Shown here one piece after another: positions 16,400-25,159 of a stretch of DNA of 59,558 bases. Source of the DNA: Deltaproteobacteria bacterium (GTDB taxonomy: Bacteria > Desulfobacterota > GWC2-55-46 > DRQE01); contig WGFM01000009.1 of the NCBI GenBank assembly GCA_015492245.1, positions 1-59,558 of the forward strand, written 5' to 3'. The notes beneath the pieces were generated by a model, which saw only the letters and a program-made list of their open reading frames with translations, ran no database searches and was not told the DNA's origin. Both the position numbers and the translations under genes were made by a program. Within the stretch, counting starts at the first letter, position 1. Each line of letters begins with the position of its first letter.

Positions 16400-17668
16400 C
16401 TACAGGTTGTATCCGCTCTCACCGTGCTGGGAGAGGTCAAGCCCTTCCACCTCTTCTTCTTCTGTAACCCTGAGTCCTGTTATCAGATCTGTAATCTTGA
16501 GTATCACAAATGTTGCCACCGTAGCGAGCACCACGGTTGCCAGAACCCCTACAATCTGTATGCCCACCTGTGAGGCATTTCCGAAGAACAGCCCCTGTGC
16601 CCCTACCGAGGCAAAGAGCCCAGTGGCCACAGCACCCCACATACCACCGACTCCGTGTATGCCGAACACATCGAGTGAGTCATCGTAGCCCAGGCGTGGT
16701 TTGAGTATACTTACGGCTATGTAGCAGAAAACCCCTGCGCCTGCACCTATGAGTATGGAGGAGACGGGCCCAACAAACCCTGCCGCCGGTGTTATGGCAA
16801 CAAGGCCTGCCACGGCCCCTGATGCCCCTCCAAGAAGTGTTGGTTTGCCCCTGTGTGCCCACTCGACGAATATCCACACAAGTGCTGCGGCCGCAGTTGC
16901 CGTGTTGGTTGCAACAAATGCCACCGCTGCAATGCCGTCTGCAGCAAGGGCACTACCTGCATTGAAACCAAACCAGCCGAACCACAGAAGCGCCGTGCCA
17001 AGCAGTGTGTAGCCCAGATTATGTGGTGGCATGGGCTCTCTTGGGTAACCCCGTCTCCTTCCAATAACCATGGCTGCAACAAGTGCAGATACACCACTGC
17101 TTATATGCACCACTGTTCCACCTGCAAAGTCCAGTGCACCGAGATCACCAAGCCAGCCACCGCCCCATACCCAGTGGCACAACGGGTCGTACACTATGGT
17201 TGCCCAGAGAAGACTGAATATCAAAAGTGCCGAGAATTTTAGCCTCTCTGCAAACGCCCCTGTTATGAGGGCCACAGTTATTATGGCAAACATGCCCTGA
17301 AACATCATGAACGCAAGGTGTGGTATGGTGCCGTTGGGCTCCTGTCCCACACCGTTGAGTCCCAGGTAGTCCAGCCCACCTACTATGCCACCTATATCGG
17401 GTCCAAATGCAAGGCTGTATCCCCACAGAACCCACTGCACACTTATAAGACACAGTATGAAGAAGCTGTGCATCATGGTGCCCAGAACATTCTTTCTTCT
17501 GACCATACCTCCGTAGAAGAAGGCAAGCCCCGGGGTCATGAGCATAACCAGTGCGGTTGATACCAGAATCCATGCGGTATCCCCTTTATCTATGCCGCCC
17601 TCTTCTGCGTAAGCAGACAGAGGAAGCAGCACAAAACCAAGAAGCAGTGCCAGTATCCTTATCTTCAT
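16400..17668 (-). CDS. amt: ammonium transporter
   Basis: This 422-residue protein starts with a cleavable-looking signal (ILALLLGFVLLPLSAYA), as AmtB does, then 11 membrane segments. Family motifs include TPGLAFFYGGMVRRKNVLGT, FMMFQGMFAIITVALITGAF, DFAGGTVVHISSGVSALVAA and DDSLDVFGIHGVGGMWGA, the last carrying a pore His. It passes NH4+/NH3 through the inner membrane and is blocked by unmodified PII. It follows glnK on the same strand after 27 bases, with a GGAGGGATAAAGG Shine-Dalgarno, the classic glnK-amtB operon. Confidence 0.96.
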   Translation of the reverse strand: MKIRILALLLGFVLLPLSAYAEEGGIDKGDTAWILVSTALVMLMTPGLAFFYGGMVRRKNVLGTMMHSFFILCLISVQWVLWGYSLAFGPDIGGIVGGLDYLGLNGVGQEPNGTIPHLAFMMFQGMFAIITVALITGAFAERLKFSALLIFSLLWATIVYDPLCHWVWGGGWLGDLGALDFAGGTVVHISSGVSALVAAMVIGRRRGYPREPMPPHNLGYTLLGTALLWFGWFGFNAGSALAADGIAAVAFVATNTATAAAALVWIFVEWAHRGKPTLLGGASGAVAGLVAITPAAGFVGPVSSILIGAGAGVFCYIAVSILKPRLGYDDSLDVFGIHGVGGMWGAVATGLFASVGAQGLFFGNASQVGIQIVGVLATVVLATVATFVILKITDLITGLRVTEEEEVEGLDLSQHGESGYNL

Positions 17669-17695
17669 CCTTTATCCCTCCTTTAGATTTGGGTT

Positions 17696-18569
<874 letters not shown>

Positions 18570-18603
18570 ATCTCTACCTCCTCTATATCGTCATTGATAA
18601 GGT

Positions 18604-18627
18604 GGTGCGGGCCTCCCTGCCCGCACC
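18604..18627 (-). promoter_or_regulatory. hexaloop hairpin, candidate ANTAR-type RNA target
   Basis: On the minus strand GGTGCGGGC and GCCCGCACC form a perfect 9-bp stem around the 6-base loop AGGGAG. A at loop position 1 and G at position 4 fit the known ANTAR-binding rule. It lies in the 84-base gap between the porin and the amt remnant, in the leader of the latter. CCTCC just upstream could pair with GGAGG of the loop and stem, a possible alternative fold. No T-run follows. An ANTAR protein is encoded 1.5 kb upstream in the same run. Confidence 0.4.
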
Positions 18628-18653
18628 CTGTTCAGGCGGAGGTTGGTACTTAC

Positions 18654-19397
18654 CTAAAACTCCATGCTGAAACCAACACCTCCGTAGAGGACATCTGTCT
18701 CTGTACCACTGCTTGTTGCCATGTATGTATTCTCGTTCACAGCCCTTATGGCATCCTCACCGTCGCCAAGGGCGAAACTGTAGGCAAGCTTGGGGCTGAC
18801 GGTTATCTCACCCCAGGGAATATCCATAGAGAGGTTCAGCTCTCCATAGTAAAGCCCTGTGAAGGTATCGCCTTTGTCGTCGTAACCCATCACCTCGTCA
18901 TCGAAGTTTATGCCCACAGATGCCCCACAGTTTACCGTGTAGCCCGAAACATCCATGCTGTGGCCAGCACCTACCACCACGAAGGCACCATCACCCTCGT
19001 CAAAATCGTAATAGATGGTTACAGAGGGTGAGAGTATGGTGTCGTAAGCGAGTGAAAGATATATCTCCTGCGTATCCACTGAGTTTATGAGAGCATAGTG
19101 TATGTAGCCTATCTCGTAGGAGAGTTTGTCAGCAGAACCGCTGTAGCTCACTGTGAGGTCTGTCTCCGTGTTCTCACCAGAGTCTGTAGAGTAGTTTGCC
19201 CAGAACCCTATGGCTATGTTATCCTTCTCAAGCCCCACTGCGGGCTGTATGACCACCCCATCGTTTACAAGGTTCTGCCCCCTCCATACATAGTTGCTCA
19301 TAACATCCACCGATGCACTTCCACCTGCCATGCCTGGCTTTGGCACCATGAAGAGCATAATCGCTACAAGTATTAGCTTTGCAAGTTTTCTAACCAC
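18654..19397 (-). CDS. TorF-like outer-membrane porin
   Basis: This 247-residue protein has a signal peptide (LILVAIMLFMVPKPGMAGG), then a beta-rich barrel of the TIGR02001 type: SVDVMSNYVWRGQNLVNDG at the start, repeated aromatic strands and a terminal Phe (GVGFSMEF). Members are often found in nitrogen-regulated loci, and here it lies between the amidotransferase gene and amt/glnK. It probably lets small nitrogen compounds through the outer membrane, which is inference from context. Confidence 0.8.
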   Translation of the reverse strand: MVRKLAKLILVAIMLFMVPKPGMAGGSASVDVMSNYVWRGQNLVNDGVVIQPAVGLEKDNIAIGFWANYSTDSGENTETDLTVSYSGSADKLSYEIGYIHYALINSVDTQEIYLSLAYDTILSPSVTIYYDFDEGDGAFVVVGAGHSMDVSGYTVNCGASVGINFDDEVMGYDDKGDTFTGLYYGELNLSMDIPWGEITVSPKLAYSFALGDGEDAIRAVNENTYMATSSGTETDVLYGGVGFSMEF

Positions 19398-19445
19398 CTC
19401 TTTCCTCCTTTCTTCTCTTGGTTGTTTTGTTTATGTTAAAGCCTG

Positions 19446-20165
19446 TCAGAGCCTTAAAAACCTTGTGAAGAATGTAGTGCCGTATCTACCGAGCCTCTCG
19501 ATGCAGAGTTCTGTATCCTCGAGTAACCTGTCCCTCAACAGCCCTTCCTCTTCGAGCTCTTCAAGGTTTTCCTCCAGCCCAAGCCATTCAACTACCATCT
19601 TCTCTGTAACCTCCATGTGGAACTGCATGGCATACCAGCCTCTACCCATCCTTACGAGCTGGTTCTCAAAGAGCTTGCTTCTTGCAAGAAGTGTCGAGCC
19701 AGCTGGCAGTTCGAATGTATCGCCATGCCAGTGGAAGACGGTAAATCTTTCAGGGAATCCCAGAAGCAACCCATCCTTTCTGCCCTCTTCTGTAAGCTCT
19801 ATGTCATACCAGCCAATCTCCTTACATTCTCCCTTGTAAACCCTGCACCCAAGGGCCCTTGCCATAAGCTGTGCACCAAGACATATGCCAAGGGTCTTTG
19901 TGCCCCTTCTGAAGGCCCTTTCAAGAAGCCTCAGTTCATCTTTTATAAATGGATGGCTCTTCTCATCATACACGCCCATGGGTCCACCCATGATTATGAG
20001 GATGGTCCTGTCATCTGTATCCTGCGGGAGCCTGTCTCCCCTCCACAGCCTTACGGTAGAGGGACTTATATTGAAACTCTTCAATATGGAGCTTATTGTG
20101 CCAGCTGTCTCGTGTGGCACATGCTCTATAACGAGTGCCTCAGTTTGCTCTCTTTTCCAGGGCAA
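19446..20165 (-). CDS. class I glutamine amidotransferase-like protein
   Basis: This 239-residue protein has a GATase fold: IMGGPMGVYDEKSHPF, nucleophile Cys95 in LGICLGAQLMARALG, and the catalytic His-Glu pair in QFHMEVTE. It resembles stand-alone GMP-synthase-like amidotransferases, which hydrolyse glutamine or gamma-glutamyl compounds. The ATG at 20165 overlaps the ANTAR gene end by 26 bases and no later start exists. Its place in the amt/glnK/porin run suggests nitrogen scavenging. The specific substrate is unknown. Confidence 0.88.
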   Translation of the reverse strand: MPWKREQTEALVIEHVPHETAGTISSILKSFNISPSTVRLWRGDRLPQDTDDRTILIIMGGPMGVYDEKSHPFIKDELRLLERAFRRGTKTLGICLGAQLMARALGCRVYKGECKEIGWYDIELTEEGRKDGLLLGFPERFTVFHWHGDTFELPAGSTLLARSKLFENQLVRMGRGWYAMQFHMEVTEKMVVEWLGLEENLEELEEEGLLRDRLLEDTELCIERLGRYGTTFFTRFLRL

Positions 20166-20721
20166 GTATTATCACCTCCGCCACATCCTTCATGGGTTTT
20201 CTCTTGTCCATGCTTATCTTTCTTATCCTTGAGAAGGCCTCTGCCTCTGTAATGCCCTCTTTTTCCATAAGAAGCCCCTTTGCCTTCTCTATGAGCTTTC
20301 TTGCCTCAAGGGTCTTCTTAAGGTCTTCGTTCTCTCTTTTGAGTCTCTCGAACTCTCTGAACCTCGAGATGGCAAGCTCTATGGCACCGAGCAGTTCCTC
20401 TTTTCTTACAGGTTTGGTGAGATAGGCCATAACACCTGCTGCTATGGCCTCTTTGATCTCCTCTTCTTCCCTGCAACCCTCTGCCAGGAGCACTATGGCA
20501 GAGGGACAATCCCTTGTCATGCATCTTGAGGCAAGCACACTCTTTACCCCGGGTGTGGAGGTATCCATTATCACGATATCCGGCCTTTCCTTCCTGCAGA
20601 GTTCCACCGCCTCGTTGCCATCACCACACTCTGCCACCACCATGTAGCCCTTCTCCCTGAGGAAACCCTCAAGCTCTGCAAATTCGCCTGGTTTGCCCTC
20701 TATGACCACAACCCTCTTCAT
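20140..20721 (-). CDS. ANTAR-domain response regulator
   Basis: This 193-residue protein has a receiver domain (1-120) with Asp53 in VIMDTSTPG and YLTKPV near the end. Next come a coiled-coil linker (REFERLKRENEDLKKTLEAR) and an ANTAR domain (LIEKAKGLLMEKEGITEAEAFSRIRK). ANTAR proteins bind paired hexaloop RNA hairpins and prevent termination, as in NasR/AmiR. The acidic pocket that normally reads D-D is Glu8-Gly9 here, so phosphorylation may be weak or absent. I start at ATG 20721 where the receiver fold begins. The likely targets are leaders within this nitrogen cluster. Confidence 0.9.
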   Translation of the reverse strand: MKRVVVIEGKPGEFAELEGFLREKGYMVVAECGDGNEAVELCRKERPDIVIMDTSTPGVKSVLASRCMTRDCPSAIVLLAEGCREEEEIKEAIAAGVMAYLTKPVRKEELLGAIELAISRFREFERLKRENEDLKKTLEARKLIEKAKGLLMEKEGITEAEAFSRIRKISMDKRKPMKDVAEVIILALEKRAN

Positions 20722-20737
20722 GCCCCTATTCCTTGAA

Positions 20738-20752
20738 GCAAATACCATGCCA
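20738..20752 (-). promoter_or_regulatory. sigma-54 (-24/-12) promoter-like site before ANTAR gene
   Basis: On the minus strand the sequence TGGCATGGTATTTGCT matches the consensus TGGCACGNNNNTTGCW at all but one fixed position and has the correct GG-to-GC spacing. Transcription would begin about 12 bases downstream, only about 5 bases before ATG 20721, so the message would be nearly leaderless. An NtrC-type activator is encoded in the window. A chance match is possible. Confidence 0.45.
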
Positions 20753-20826
20753 GAAATAAGGTATTTATTTTTCACCATATTGTGGGGTTGAGCAGGAAGA
20801 ACTGTTTCTTTTGAAGGCAGAGCTGC

Positions 20827-22302
20827 CTAATCTTTGTGCAGCTCTGTGGATGAAATCTCGCCCCTCTTTGTGTTCACGGCGAGTCTGTATATGGAGAGGT
20901 ATTTGGTGGCAGAGCGGTGCCAGGAGAAATCCTCTCTCATGGCCCTTTTCTGGAGGGCCTGCCACCTCTTTTTATTGCTGTAGAGCCCTATTGCCTCTTT
21001 GACCTTTTCAACCAGTGCCCCGGGGCTGTATTCTGAGAACTTGAAGCCGTTGCCATCTTTTCTGCTGTAGTCTCTTATTGTGTCATCGAGCCCACCCGTT
21101 GCCCTCACTATGGGTATGGTGCCGTAGCGCAGGCTGTATATCTGGTTGAGCCCACAGGGCTCGTAACGCGATGGCATGAGCAGAAAATCGCAGCCAGCCT
21201 CCAGCTTGTGGGCAAGCGCCTCGTCGAAGGTTATCTTCACAGAGAGTTTACCCGGATAACGACGGGCGAGTTCCCTGAAAAGTGTCTGGTATCTCTTCTC
21301 CCCTGTGCCGAGGACCACGACGGCGAGCCTGAGTTTCACAAGCTCCTCCATGGCCTCGCTCAGTATGTCGAACCCCTTCTGCTCCGCAAACCTGGATATG
21401 ATACCTATGAGCGGGATGGAGGGGTCTACATCGAGGGAGTATTCTCTCAAGAGATCCTCCTTACAGAGGGCCTTGCCGGAGAGGTCCTTCTCGCTATAGT
21501 GGGCCTTTATGTATCTATCTGTCCGGGGGTTCCATTGCGAGTAGTCAACACCGTTGAGAACCCCGAAGAGCCTGTCCTTCCTCTTCTTGAGCACCCCTTC
21601 GAGCCCATAGCCGTACTCGGGGGTCTGGATTTCCTTACTGTATCTTTCGCTTACAGTTGTTACAACATCAGAGCATACTATCCCTGCCTTGAGCAGGTTT
21701 ATCTTGCCCCAGAACTCTATACCCTCCATGTTATACATCTGGTGGGGTAGTCCTGTAATATCGAACAATGTGGCTGGAAAGAGCCCCTGATATGCTATGT
21801 TGTGTATGGTAAAGACTGTGGCGGTATCCTGGAAGTGTGCCGCGTATATGCTTCTTGTGTAGGCAGGGATGAGCCCCGTCTGCCAGTCGTTACAGTGGAT
21901 CACATCTGGTATCTCCTTCAGAGCCAGAAGGCTCTCCACCACCGCCCTTGAGAAGAGGGTAAAACGCTCGAGGTTGTCGAAGTAGTCTCCTTCTGGTGTG
22001 GCATAGAGGTATGTCCTGTCGTAATACTCATCTCTTTTCAGAAGATACACGGGCACCCCTGCGGGGGTCGTGCAGCGGTAGATACCCACGGTAATGGTTC
22101 TTCTGTCCATGGGCACAGCCACATCCACATCGAGCTTTTCTGCCTCCATACCCCTCTGCCAGACCTCCCTGTAATAGGGCAGGAACACCATGACCCGGCA
22201 CCCCATGCTTCTGAGCACATGGGAGAGGGTGCCCGTAACATCGGCAAGTCCCCCTGTCTTTGCGAAGGGTGCAACCTCCGAGGACACTATGGCAACCTTC
22301 AT
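20827..22302 (-). CDS. glgA: glycogen/starch synthase (ADP-glucose type)
   Basis: This protein of about 491 residues is a GT5 glycosyltransferase that extends alpha-1,4-glucan from ADP-glucose. The N-terminus MKVAIVSSEVAPFAKTGGLADV carries the KxGGL substrate motif. VIHCNDWQTGLIPAY and the C-terminal FLLMPSRYEPCGLNQIYSLRYG with its ATGGLDDT loop are all present. I use ATG 22302, where the family begins; ATG 22317 is an alternative. No other glycogen gene is nearby. It is divergent from pcrA. Confidence 0.95.
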   Translation of the reverse strand: MKVAIVSSEVAPFAKTGGLADVTGTLSHVLRSMGCRVMVFLPYYREVWQRGMEAEKLDVDVAVPMDRRTITVGIYRCTTPAGVPVYLLKRDEYYDRTYLYATPEGDYFDNLERFTLFSRAVVESLLALKEIPDVIHCNDWQTGLIPAYTRSIYAAHFQDTATVFTIHNIAYQGLFPATLFDITGLPHQMYNMEGIEFWGKINLLKAGIVCSDVVTTVSERYSKEIQTPEYGYGLEGVLKKRKDRLFGVLNGVDYSQWNPRTDRYIKAHYSEKDLSGKALCKEDLLREYSLDVDPSIPLIGIISRFAEQKGFDILSEAMEELVKLRLAVVVLGTGEKRYQTLFRELARRYPGKLSVKITFDEALAHKLEAGCDFLLMPSRYEPCGLNQIYSLRYGTIPIVRATGGLDDTIRDYSRKDGNGFKFSEYSPGALVEKVKEAIGLYSNKKRWQALQKRAMREDFSWHRSATKYLSIYRLAVNTKRGEISSTELHKD

Positions 22303-22431
22303 GGCCATAACGAACATTCAAACTTTAGCAGAACTTTAGGCCCACCGCAACACATGTGGAATGATTTAATTTGCCAGTCCCTGCCATTTTATGTTAAATT
22401 TTTTGTATTACCATATGGAGGAAGATAACCC

Positions 22432-24546
22432 ATGCACATACTGGAAGGGCTGAATCCTGGACAGAAAGATGCTGCCACGACCGAGGGCGGGCCCGTGCTG
22501 GTTGTTGCAGGTGCAGGCAGTGGAAAGACACGGGTTCTGACCGTACGCATAGCACATCTTGTTGAAAACCTTGGTGTGCTGCCTGAAAGGATACTCGCAG
22601 TAACATTTACCAACAAGGCCGCAGAACAGATGCGCAAAAGACTTGCCCATTATATAGGCAGGGACTCGGAGAGGGTATGGCTCGGCACATTCCATTCCGT
22701 GGGTCTCAAGATACTGAAAAGAGAGGGCTATCTTCTGGGTATCCCGCCAGAACCGGTGATATACGACAACGAGGACCAGCTAAAGCTCATAAAGGAGTGC
22801 ATGGAGGAGCTCAACATAAGCGAGCGCGTGTTTCCACCAAGGCGCCTGCTATCCATGATAAACCATGCAAAGAACGAAAACCTGCTGCCCCAGGACTACC
22901 CCACCGAGGGCAACCCGATAAAGGAGCTCTTTGCAAGGCTCTATGCCCTGTATCAGGAAAGGCTTGGCCATATGCACGCCCTCGATTTTGGGGACCTCAT
23001 CTGCCAGCCCATAAGGCTTCTCAAGAAGCATCCCCATATCTTAAAGGCCTATCGGGAAGGCTTCCTGCACATACTCATAGACGAGTACCAGGACACCAAC
23101 CGTGCCCAGCACATACTGGTGAACCTTCTTGCGGGCAGATGGCAGAACATCTTCGCCGTGGGAGACCCGGATCAATCCATATACACATGGCGTGGTGCGG
23201 ATATACGAAACATACTGGAGTTCGAAAAGGACTGGCAGGGTGCAACCATAATAAGGCTGGAGCAGAACTACCGCTCCACAAGGTGCATACTTGCCGCAGC
23301 AAACGAGGTCATAAGGAACAACAGAAGACGCTACGAGAAGAACCTCTGGACAGAAAACAACGAGGGCAGCCCCCCTCTCTTCTTCGAATGTGAGGACGAG
23401 CACCAGGAGGCAAAGAGCATACTCCACTGGACAGAACGCCTGAAGGAGGAAGACCCCTCCCTTGCATACCGCGATGTGGCCATATTCTACCGCACCAATG
23501 CACAGTCCAGGGTCTTCGAGGAATGGTGCATGCGCAAGAACATACCCTACAGGATAGTGGGTGGTGTAAGGTTCTACGAAAGAAGAGAGATAAAGGACAC
23601 CATGGCGTATCTGCGCCTTATAGCCAACCCACGGGACTCTCTGAGTCTCAAACGGATAGTCAATGTGCCATCGAGGGGTATAGGGGTTGTTACCATCAAA
23701 GAGATGGAAAGGAGGGCAAAAAAAGAGGGAGTCCCCCTCTATGATGCCTTCAGAGAGGCTGTGGCCAATGGCACACTGAAGAGGGCAGACCAGACAGGTT
23801 TTTTCCAGCTAATAGAGGATATAAGAAAGAACCTCGAGAGCACAAGCCTTCAGGATGTGGCCCTAAGGGTGCTTGAAGAAACAGGCTACATGCGCGCACT
23901 CGAAGAGGAGGGCACAGAGGAGGCCTTCTCGAGGCTCGAGAACCTCCATGAGTTCATCTCTGCCATAGCCGATTCAGGTGCCACCAGCCTTGCAGAGTTT
24001 CTCGAGGGCATAAGCCTTGTAAGCGATGTGGATACATACAACCCGGATGAAGACAGCCTCACACTCATGACCATACACTCTGCAAAGGGGCTCGAGTTCG
24101 ATGTGGTATTCATTGCAGGACTCGAAGAGGGTCTCTTTCCACATGCAAACAGCCTCAACGATGAGGACCGACTCGAAGAAGAGAGAAGGCTCTGCTATGT
24201 GGCGATGACAAGGGCAAGAAAAAGGCTCTTTCTTTTCTGTGCCTCCCGGAGAAGGCACTTCGGCGAGAGCCGATATGCCCCACCGTCGAGGTTTGTCCAG
24301 GAGATACCACCCCACCTGCTGGATATATACGGTGGAAAAGAATGTACTGAAAAACAGGGGGTCGCCTCTGTCTCAAAAGAGCCCTGGCATATAGGCATGA
24401 AGGTGGTGCATCCAAGCTTCGGTGTGGGCATAATCAGGGCAAAGGAAGGTATGGGGGAGGATGCAAAGCTCACAGTAAGGTTCAGAAACGGCGAGGCAAA
24501 AAAACTCGTTGTAAAGTATGCCAACCTTATACCGGTACAGCTCTGA
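22432..24546 (+). CDS. pcrA: UvrD/PcrA-type ATP-dependent DNA helicase
   Basis: This 704-residue SF1 helicase unwinds DNA 3'-5' in repair and replication-fork clearing. It has Q motif LNPGQKDAATT, Walker A AGAGSGKTR (about residues 24-32), motif II LIDEYQDTNRAQ, GDPDQSIYTWRGAD, LEQNYRST, and motifs V/VI LMTIHSAKGLEFDVVF and YVAMTRARKRL. The C-terminal Tudor-like tail (MKVVHPSFGVGIIRAKEG) is the RNA-polymerase-binding part seen in PcrA. It has a good Shine-Dalgarno (GGAGGAAG). Confidence 0.95.
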   Translation: MHILEGLNPGQKDAATTEGGPVLVVAGAGSGKTRVLTVRIAHLVENLGVLPERILAVTFTNKAAEQMRKRLAHYIGRDSERVWLGTFHSVGLKILKREGYLLGIPPEPVIYDNEDQLKLIKECMEELNISERVFPPRRLLSMINHAKNENLLPQDYPTEGNPIKELFARLYALYQERLGHMHALDFGDLICQPIRLLKKHPHILKAYREGFLHILIDEYQDTNRAQHILVNLLAGRWQNIFAVGDPDQSIYTWRGADIRNILEFEKDWQGATIIRLEQNYRSTRCILAAANEVIRNNRRRYEKNLWTENNEGSPPLFFECEDEHQEAKSILHWTERLKEEDPSLAYRDVAIFYRTNAQSRVFEEWCMRKNIPYRIVGGVRFYERREIKDTMAYLRLIANPRDSLSLKRIVNVPSRGIGVVTIKEMERRAKKEGVPLYDAFREAVANGTLKRADQTGFFQLIEDIRKNLESTSLQDVALRVLEETGYMRALEEEGTEEAFSRLENLHEFISAIADSGATSLAEFLEGISLVSDVDTYNPDEDSLTLMTIHSAKGLEFDVVFIAGLEEGLFPHANSLNDEDRLEEERRLCYVAMTRARKRLFLFCASRRRHFGESRYAPPSRFVQEIPPHLLDIYGGKECTEKQGVASVSKEPWHIGMKVVHPSFGVGIIRAKEGMGEDAKLTVRFRNGEAKKLVVKYANLIPVQL

Positions 24547-24577
24547 GGATGGGATGGCCCATGTTCTCTGAACAAAG

Positions 24578-25159
24578 ATGAACGCCCTTCTTGAAAGGTT
24601 ATCATATATATCTATACCACTGCTTGTAGCCTTTCTAATATCTTCCTCTCCAGCCTTTCCGGAAGACCCGGAAGATGAGCTGCCGCCTGTAGTGGACACC
24701 ATCGAAAAACTCTACCGTGATTACAAAGAGATAGATGAAAAGATGAGGGAACTCAGACAGGACCTGGAAGGTCAGACCCCCTCCTCCCTCCTTACCCCCC
24801 TTACCATCACCATAAAGAAGGACAGGGGCTTTACACTCATCAGTGTAGAACTCGCGATGGACGACAGATACCTGTTGAGCCACCTTTACAGCACCACAGA
24901 GAACATGGCCATGGAACAGGGCGGCAGACACCTTCTTTACAACGGAGCCCTCGAGAAGGGCATCCACCGTATATCCGTAACATACAGCTACAGGGTCTCC
25001 CATGACCCGAAGGAACACTCCACAGGATGGACCATAGAACTACAGGATGAACCCTTCATACTGGAGATCTTCTTCAAGAAAGCCGATAAGGATAGTATAA
25101 AGGTGGTGCCGGCAAGGGTTTATCTTGTAGATGAGAAAGGACACCAGGACAAACAGTAA
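24578..25159 (+). CDS. unrecognised exported protein with coiled coil
   Basis: This 193-residue protein was not matched to a family. It has an N-terminal hydrophobic signal (about 9-28, ending SSPAF), a short coiled coil (about 42-66, TIEKLYRDYKEIDEKMRELR) and a beta-rich domain (about 75-190; LTITIKKDRGFTLISVEL, ISVTYSYRVS, FILEIFFKK). The 3' end overlaps the next gene by 29 bases, so the two are likely co-translated and act together in the periplasm. Confidence 0.65.
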   Translation: MNALLERLSYISIPLLVAFLISSSPAFPEDPEDELPPVVDTIEKLYRDYKEIDEKMRELRQDLEGQTPSSLLTPLTITIKKDRGFTLISVELAMDDRYLLSHLYSTTENMAMEQGGRHLLYNGALEKGIHRISVTYSYRVSHDPKEHSTGWTIELQDEPFILEIFFKKADKDSIKVVPARVYLVDEKGHQDKQ

